Source: Chloroflexota bacterium
Lineage (GTDB): Bacteria > Chloroflexota > UBA6077 > CF-72
Assembly: GCA_019239775.1 (NCBI GenBank)
Contig: JAFAZN010000437.1
Span: 1-46,873 of the forward strand
Reading direction: 5' to 3'
Length of the DNA: 46,873 nt
The notes beneath the pieces are model-generated. The model saw nothing but the letters and a program-made list of their open reading frames with translations. It ran no database searches and was not told the origin of the DNA. The position numbers and the translations under genes were made by a program. This document shows positions 42,554-46,873 of the stretch, piece by piece; within the stretch, counting starts at the first letter, position 1, and each line of letters opens with the position of its first letter.

Positions 42554-42766
42554 TCAGTGTCGGATGCCGTTGGGGAAGACCTGCTGGAGCAATCGATCGG
42601 AGACGCTGAACGTCTTGCGGCGGGCCTCCACTTTCTTGCTCTGGCTCCAGGCCTTGATGGCCACGATCGCCCAGGCAGCCCCCGCCGCTAACCACAGTAA
42701 CGACTCGACTCCGCGCGCGCTGTCATCACGGCTTCGACGTACGGACGATGCAGGAATCGAGTTCAT
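42554..42766 (-). CDS. small membrane protein
   Basis: The 70-aa protein starts at ATG 42766 (MNSIPASSVRRSRDDSARGV), with one hydrophobic helix (SLLWLAAGAAWAIVAIKAW) and a basic C-terminal tail (KKVEARRKTFSVSDRLLQQV). No family is recognised. A good promoter lies just upstream, and it is probably co-transcribed with the GNAT gene. Confidence 0.6.
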   Translation of the reverse strand: MNSIPASSVRRSRDDSARGVESLLWLAAGAAWAIVAIKAWSQSKKVEARRKTFSVSDRLLQQVFPNGIRH

Positions 42767-42796
42767 GGATTGTGGCTGCTCCTCTTGCGGCGGGGC

Positions 42797-42825
42797 CACT
42801 ATACGAACCGACCTGCCCCTCGACA
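42797..42825 (-). promoter_or_regulatory. sigma-70-type promoter for the small membrane protein/GNAT genes
   Basis: On the minus strand TTGTCG (42825-42820), 17-base spacer, TATAGT (42802-42797). The start codon at 42766 is 31 bases beyond the -10, and GAGGAG precedes it. Confidence 0.55.
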
Positions 42826-42983
42826 AGTATCACGACTCGGCGACGGTTTGGGATTACTACTCGTGAAATCATTTCAAAATCGATGTCGGGCACGGTTCAA
42901 CCGCGATGTGACTGATCTGCAATGGATCCGAGCACAAAATGGCGCCCCCGCCGCTCCTAAGTGCGCTAGCGTCGGACGCCAGG

Positions 42984-43011
42984 AAGGCCGCTCGGGCTCC
43001 CGAGCGGCCTT
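42984..43011. terminator. strong GC-rich hairpin, probable terminator
   Basis: AAGGCCGCTCGGG (42984-42996) and CCCGAGCGGCCTT (42999-43011) form a perfect 13-bp stem with a two-base loop. A/T bases at the stem foot are few. It lies just beyond the stop of the minus-strand transposase tail. Confidence 0.6.
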
Positions 43012-43020
43012 GGCCGTGAG

Positions 43021-43442
43021 TTACGCCGCCCGGCCAGGCGGCGACTTCGTCCCGCGCGGCGGACCCGTGCTCTTGCGCTGGCTGTGGGGCTTGCGCCGAC
43101 GCCGTACGTGATAGCCAGCGATCCGTCTCAGCCGGCCTTCGCGTTCCCACAAAGGAATGCCGTAGATGCGGTCCCGCACGCGCAAGCGCACCATGTTGGT
43201 GATGGCCACCAGCCCGTTGGCGAACACGGACATGTATCCCTCGAGCGCGGCGATCGCTCGCCAACACCGTGCGATGTACAGAGACTGATAGCGGTGAAGC
43301 ATCTGGTTCGTGCGTTCGATCAGGGCGCGCACGAGGCGGAAGTCCAGTTTGACGGTGGGGTGTTCCCGCGGAGTGAGCGGGGTTCGCTTGAAGCCAGACA
43401 GATCACGCTTCTTGCCCGCCTCGATGCCATCATGGGTCCCGG
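43021..43442 (-). pseudogene. C-terminal fragment of a DDE transposase
   Basis: The frame is open from just after a TGA near 43444 to a stop at 43021. It reads AGKKRDLSGFKRTPLTPREH, then KLDFRLVRALIERTNQMLHR and CWRAIAALEGYMSVFANGLV. The ERT-x4-L-x-RY pattern followed by a helical tail resembles the catalytic-Glu end of IS5-type DDE transposases. The two upstream Asp regions are missing, so it is a remnant. The exact family is not certain. Confidence 0.45.
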
Positions 43443-43446
43443 GATA

Positions 43447-43872
43447 TCACACCACGGTTAATGGCTCAGCGACATCGGACGCCCTCCGATTGGCCACCGC
43501 GACGAGCGCATAGATGACCAGCAAGGCCATGTCGTACAGGACGAAGATCCAACCTGCGCCGTTGGTCAAACCGGTCGCGAGCGCGGTCGAGGTTACCGCC
43601 ATACGAGCAATACTCCATGCACTGAGAGCTCCGAGCAGGCCACTCTGGAGGCCCGCGGTGAATGCGGACCGGGCCCACCAGAGCAGCAGGCCCACACCCA
43701 CATTCGCCGTCCCGAACATTCGGGCAACGAAAGCGCCCTCAGCATCTAGTTGCACGCCATAGAGGCTCCATATCTGCGTCGGCGCGACGATGAACCCCAG
43801 TCCGAACCCGGCCGTGGCGATCGCGACGATCGTGAGGACGAGCGGCAGCTGCCGCTTGCCGACGCCGGTCAT
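43447..43872 (-). CDS. small membrane protein, DUF4345-like
   Basis: The 141-aa protein starts MTGVGKRQLPLVLTIVAIAT (ATG 43872). Four hydrophobic helices are seen, with FIVAPTQIWSLYGVQLDAEG between the first two, a layout seen in small DUF4345-type membrane proteins. The function is unknown. Its ATG overlaps the stop of the SnoaL-like gene by four bases. The 3-prime end touches the transposase fragment. Confidence 0.7.
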   Translation of the reverse strand: MTGVGKRQLPLVLTIVAIATAGFGLGFIVAPTQIWSLYGVQLDAEGAFVARMFGTANVGVGLLLWWARSAFTAGLQSGLLGALSAWSIARMAVTSTALATGLTNGAGWIFVLYDMALLVIYALVAVANRRASDVAEPLTVV

Positions 43873-44321
43873 CTGACGGCTCCAGCTGTGGCCGCGGTTG
43901 CCGGCGCGGGGGCCGCGCCGAGCTGCTGCATCAGGCCCAGCACGTCGTCCTGGTGCCACTCGGTCTGCACCCGCCCGTCCAGCACTTCGAAAAACGCGCT
44001 GGTCTGTACACGCACCCTGCGGCCCGTGGCTGGAATTCCCATGAAATCCGCGCGATGCGTTCCCGACCAGACCATGCGCATTGCCACGCGATCCTTGGCC
44101 GCGACCTCATCTTCGATCTCGACCGTCAGATCGGGGAACGCCTCAAAGTAGCTGGCGATGAGTGCCTTCCACGCGTCACGGCCAGTGACTGGCTGCGGCA
44201 TCCCCACGAGATGCACCGTGTAGTCGGAGGCGAGAATGTCGTCGGCCGCGCCTGGGTTGTGGGCCTCGATGACGTTGCTGAGAAATCGGCGGATAAGTTG
44301 CTGGTTGTCTTGTACCTGCAT
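43869..44321 (-). CDS. SnoaL-like ester-cyclase family protein
   Basis: The 150-aa NTF2-fold protein reads NQQLIRRFLSNVIEAHNPGA, YTVHLVGMPQPVTGRDAWKA, FPDLTVEIEDEVAAKDRVAM, WSGTHRADFMGIPATGRRV. This is the classic SnoaL/ester cyclase pattern. The substrate is unknown. It is the first gene of a two-gene unit with the membrane protein, downstream of the HD-GYP/LuxR gene. Confidence 0.85.
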   Translation of the reverse strand: MQVQDNQQLIRRFLSNVIEAHNPGAADDILASDYTVHLVGMPQPVTGRDAWKALIASYFEAFPDLTVEIEDEVAAKDRVAMRMVWSGTHRADFMGIPATGRRVRVQTSAFFEVLDGRVQTEWHQDDVLGLMQQLGAAPAPATAATAGAVR

Positions 44322-44390
44322 GGCCGTCCGTCTCCATTAGTCGCGAATGGACACAGCATGAAGCCGGCGTACGGCCTCGTCATGGGCTAC

Positions 44391-45995
44391 TCAGCCTATT
44401 GTTGGCTCGGTTAGCAGGCCGTGCTGAAGCGCCAGGACAGTGGCAGCAGCGCGCGTCGAAACGCCGAGCTTGCTGAAGATGTGCTCCACGTGGTGATGGG
44501 CTGTGCGCTCGGATACGATGAGTTCGTCGGCGATCTGGCGGTCAGTGCAGCCTCGGGCGAGCAGCCGAATAACCTCGATTTCCCTTTCCGTGAGTCCTTG
44601 GGGACGCGTGGCTCTCGAGCGGCCGCGCGTCTGGCCAGCGGCTGACAGCACCGCGGCGACGGCGCCACCGTGCAGCGCGCCCTCGAACGAGGCCCGGCGG
44701 AGTTCCGCCGCCGCGTAGTCTGGCGCAAGCGCCGGTCGATGCGGTCGTGGCTCGGTCATCGCGTGGAACGCGTCCGCCGCAGCAAGCAGGTGCGCGCTAA
44801 GCGGCAGGTGGCGGGTGGTGTTGCCGCTCGGATATCCAGAGCCATCCAGCCGTTCGTGGTGATGGGACGCGATGTCCGCGATTGCGCCCAGGCCGCAGCG
44901 AGCCAGCGCGCGGCGCGTGTAGTACGCGTGCAGCCGCACCCTCTCCCATTCGTTGGCGGTCAGCGGCCCGGCCTTATCCCAGATTCGTGCCGGGACTCCA
45001 GCGCGCCCGACATCATGGACCAGCGCCGCCCGTCGCACGTCCGACACGTCTTGTTCTGGTAGACCAGCGTCCTCCGCCGCCCTTGCGGCCAGTGCGGCGA
45101 CACCGCGGGAATGACCGACCGTGTATGGGGACTTAATGTCGGCAAAGTCAGCGAAAGCGCTGGCCGCAAGGTCGATCTCGGAGCCAGAGATCTGCAGAGC
45201 AGCACCCGGTTCGGCGGCCATCGCCTGATCCCACGCGTCGCCGCCAAGGTCGTCCAGCAGATCGTCCACATGCTTGCAGAAGAGGTCCACGAGCATCGGA
45301 TCGTGCGCGCTCCCTGCCCGCGAACGAATGACCTCAGTCGCTCCGCTGGTGCCTGCCTGTCGGAAGCACAGCTCGGCGTTCTGTGCAAGCTGGGCGACCT
45401 GCACCGACATCGCGATTTGCTCCGCTTTCAGCGCGCGCGGTACGCCGAAGCCGTCCCAGCGCTCGAATACCTGACCGAGCGCTTGCTGGACGGATGGTCT
45501 CAGGCCGAGGCGAGCGGCCAGGAGCTGCGCCACCTCGCACTGCGCGGCGCCGGTGCCATGCAATCGGCCAAGGCCGTCCAGATACTCGGCGATTATCCGC
45601 TCACGGTGTTCGGGATGCTCGCCAACCGCGACATGCTCGCGGACAGCCTGCGGCATCTCGTCCAATCGCCCGGTGAATACAGGCGTCAGCCAGCTGCGGG
45701 CGGCAATCTCGTCGCCCATAACTTCCGCCATTTCATGCGCCGCCGCCGTGCATCCGACGAACCGCAGCAACGTGACATAGAACGTGTCCGAGCGGTCCAC
45801 AGAGTTCATGCTCAGCAGCGTCCCGATCCGTTCGGCAATCACTGCCGACCGAAGCGCGTGCTCAAGCGGCTGCCCTAGGCCAAGATCGATCACCAGCGAC
45901 AGTGAGCCGACGAGCTCCATGAGCCTGATCGAGTCACCGCGTGGACTCAAGGCAGATCTGTTCGCTGTCAGGCGCGATGCCCTTTGGCCGGCCAT
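44391..45995 (-). CDS. HD-GYP domain protein fused to a LuxR-type DNA-binding domain
   Basis: The ~534-aa protein has an N-terminal degenerate HD-like half (about 30-250). A canonical HD-GYP domain follows with LVHDVGRAGVP, ASHHHERLDGSGYPSG and LLAAADAFHAMTEPRPH. The C-terminal LuxR HTH reads LTEREIEVIRLLARGCTDRQ and SERTAHHHVEHIFSKLGVST. HD-GYP domains cleave cyclic-di-GMP or related signals, so this looks like a one-protein signal-to-transcription switch. ATG 45995 is chosen; GTG 46079 and ATG 45920 are alternatives. Probably controls the genes just downstream; that is inferred. Confidence 0.85.
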   Translation of the reverse strand: MAGQRASRLTANRSALSPRGDSIRLMELVGSLSLVIDLGLGQPLEHALRSAVIAERIGTLLSMNSVDRSDTFYVTLLRFVGCTAAAHEMAEVMGDEIAARSWLTPVFTGRLDEMPQAVREHVAVGEHPEHRERIIAEYLDGLGRLHGTGAAQCEVAQLLAARLGLRPSVQQALGQVFERWDGFGVPRALKAEQIAMSVQVAQLAQNAELCFRQAGTSGATEVIRSRAGSAHDPMLVDLFCKHVDDLLDDLGGDAWDQAMAAEPGAALQISGSEIDLAASAFADFADIKSPYTVGHSRGVAALAARAAEDAGLPEQDVSDVRRAALVHDVGRAGVPARIWDKAGPLTANEWERVRLHAYYTRRALARCGLGAIADIASHHHERLDGSGYPSGNTTRHLPLSAHLLAAADAFHAMTEPRPHRPALAPDYAAAELRRASFEGALHGGAVAAVLSAAGQTRGRSRATRPQGLTEREIEVIRLLARGCTDRQIADELIVSERTAHHHVEHIFSKLGVSTRAAATVLALQHGLLTEPTIG

Positions 45996-46079
45996 GGTGC
46001 GGCCAATACTAGCCGCTGAGGCCCTGCCATGACCCACTGTGGGTCCACCGTAGAAGTCTTGCCCTGGCGGGCCGCCCAC

Positions 46080-46776
46080 CAGCGGTCGACCACCAGACGT
46101 CTGCCCCGTCGAGCCCCCTTTAATACCAGCGACCTATCGGTGCAATCGTTGCAGCTATCGCCGACGCAATCTGTCTTTTTGTGATGCGGTGCCGACCAAA
46201 AATCGGGCCGTGGCGGAGGTCGCCGAACTCACCCAGGCGGGGCTAGTCGTCGAAATCGAGTTTCCCCAAACCGCCCTCGGCGACAGTTTGGCGTTATTCG
46301 ACTTGAACAAGTCATCAAAATCAGCTCTCAACCAGTTGTAGCGACTCTGAAACGTGCAAAGGCCCGATCGAGCTCGTCTCGAACGGGCCTTCAGCCGCGG
46401 GTGAGACACGCCTGAGAGGCTCCCTGCGAGTCAGGGGGCCTCGGCGCGACGGTTCAGGCGGCTATCGGAGGGGCGGTAGCGAGCGGCGCCACGCGCTTGT
46501 TGCGAGCTCGAACACGCGGGACGACGTAAGCCGCAACCAGGCAGAGCCTGGCTTCCCGCTCGGCGTCGGTAAGGTTTAGGTCGCGGTCGCTCTCGGAGAG
46601 CCGCTCCATCCTTGTCTGGGATCGGGTCGATCTTCGGCGCGGTAGGCGAAGCATCCCCGTAGCCGTCATCGCGGTCGTAGTCACCATCGACCCATGCCGG
46701 TAAGTCGTATGGGAAGGTGTCGTGGCACGGCTGGGAGCGATCTCGACTCACAACACCGCCGACGTCGGCCTGATGG
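46080..46776. other. poorly coding DNA with possible gene remnants
   Basis: No firm gene. A 50-codon plus-strand frame at 46189-46341 (VPTKNRAVAEVAELTQAGLV and on) looks protein-like but has no recognised family. On the minus strand 46454-46720 reads plausibly in two frames (YDLPAWVDGDYDRDDGYGDA, then ERLSESDRDLNLTDAEREAR), as if one small gene carried a frameshift. Both are weak. Confidence 0.3.
46359..46391. terminator. hairpin terminator
   Basis: AAGGCCCG (46359-46366) pairs with CGGGCCTT (46384-46391) with further partial pairing (CGAG/CTCG) inside. It sits 17 bases after the small plus-strand frame ending at 46341. Confidence 0.5.
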
Positions 46777-46873
46777 ATGCCACGCGACGGGCGACGCATG
46801 GAGTCCTCCGAGACGTTCCAACCGCAGGATCTGATCAGGAAGCTCGACGAGGTGGCAGCCGGCATTTCGAGCG
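46777..46873 (+). CDS. start of an unidentified gene (runs off right edge)
   Basis: Open to the window edge from ATG 46777 or, more likely, ATG 46798 (MESSETFQPQDLIRKLDEVA). It looks like the amphipathic N-terminus of a real protein, but only about 25-32 codons are available, too few to name it. Confidence 0.35.
   Translation, partial: MPRDGRRMESSETFQPQDLIRKLDEVAAGISS

Overview
The window is high-GC bacterial DNA. It has frequent GTG starts, stop/start overlaps of 4 bases, a SufU-type SUF operon, KdpD-like and RskA-like regulators and Thr/Pro-rich secreted proteins. This fits a Chloroflexota-like or other Terrabacteria genome, but no rRNA or ribosomal gene is present, so the assignment is an inference.

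Region by region. (1) 1-8 kb is an accessory or decaying zone. It holds the end of a MetE-like gene, a wrecked Nudix gene, a flavin-oxidoreductase pseudogene and a selenocysteine-tRNA-like remnant. An IS256-family element follows, and its transposase has been split by a second element encoding a large serine recombinase. After that come a tRNA-Gln-like remnant, a hypothetical gene with an internal 30-bp repeat, and a 0.55-kb degenerate tandem array. (2) 7.7-16.6 kb holds a secreted hypothetical protein, a large secreted sedolisin-like protease, a fused class III aminotransferase/acyl-ACP-reductase-like enzyme, an orphan KdpD-like histidine kinase and a GNAT. (3) 16.6-21.4 kb holds small regulator/SRPBCC/SnoaL modules (TetR and ArsR, each with palindromic operators), a full MetE-like gene and a glycosyltransferase. 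(4) 21.7-28.6 kb holds a heterodimeric ABC exporter pair, a monomeric sarcosine oxidase, an NHL beta-propeller and a J-domain membrane protein. (5) 28.6-34.1 kb is the iron-sulfur block: iscA-like, then divergently rrf2-sufC-sufB-sufD-Rieske-sufU-sufT, with no sufS. (6) 34.1-42.8 kb holds housekeeping and accessory genes: phosphatase, amidohydrolase, EVE protein, LysM/beta-lactamase-like protein, ECF sigma/anti-sigma pair, a second A-type carrier, nicotinate phosphoribosyltransferase, enoyl-CoA hydratase, GNAT and a small membrane protein. (7) 43-46.9 kb is again accessory: a transposase tail, a membrane protein with a SnoaL partner, an HD-GYP/LuxR fusion, and poorly coding DNA to the edge.

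Strongest leads. The nested serine-recombinase element at 4044-5905 sits exactly in the codon for the catalytic Glu of the IS256 transposase; its ends are imperfect inverted repeats around a GA core. The aminotransferase-reductase fusion at 12017-14566 keeps both the PLP lysine and the AAR-type cysteine, which suggests direct conversion of acyl thioesters to long-chain amines. Regulatory palindromes are well resolved upstream of rrf2/suf, tetR, arsR and pncB.
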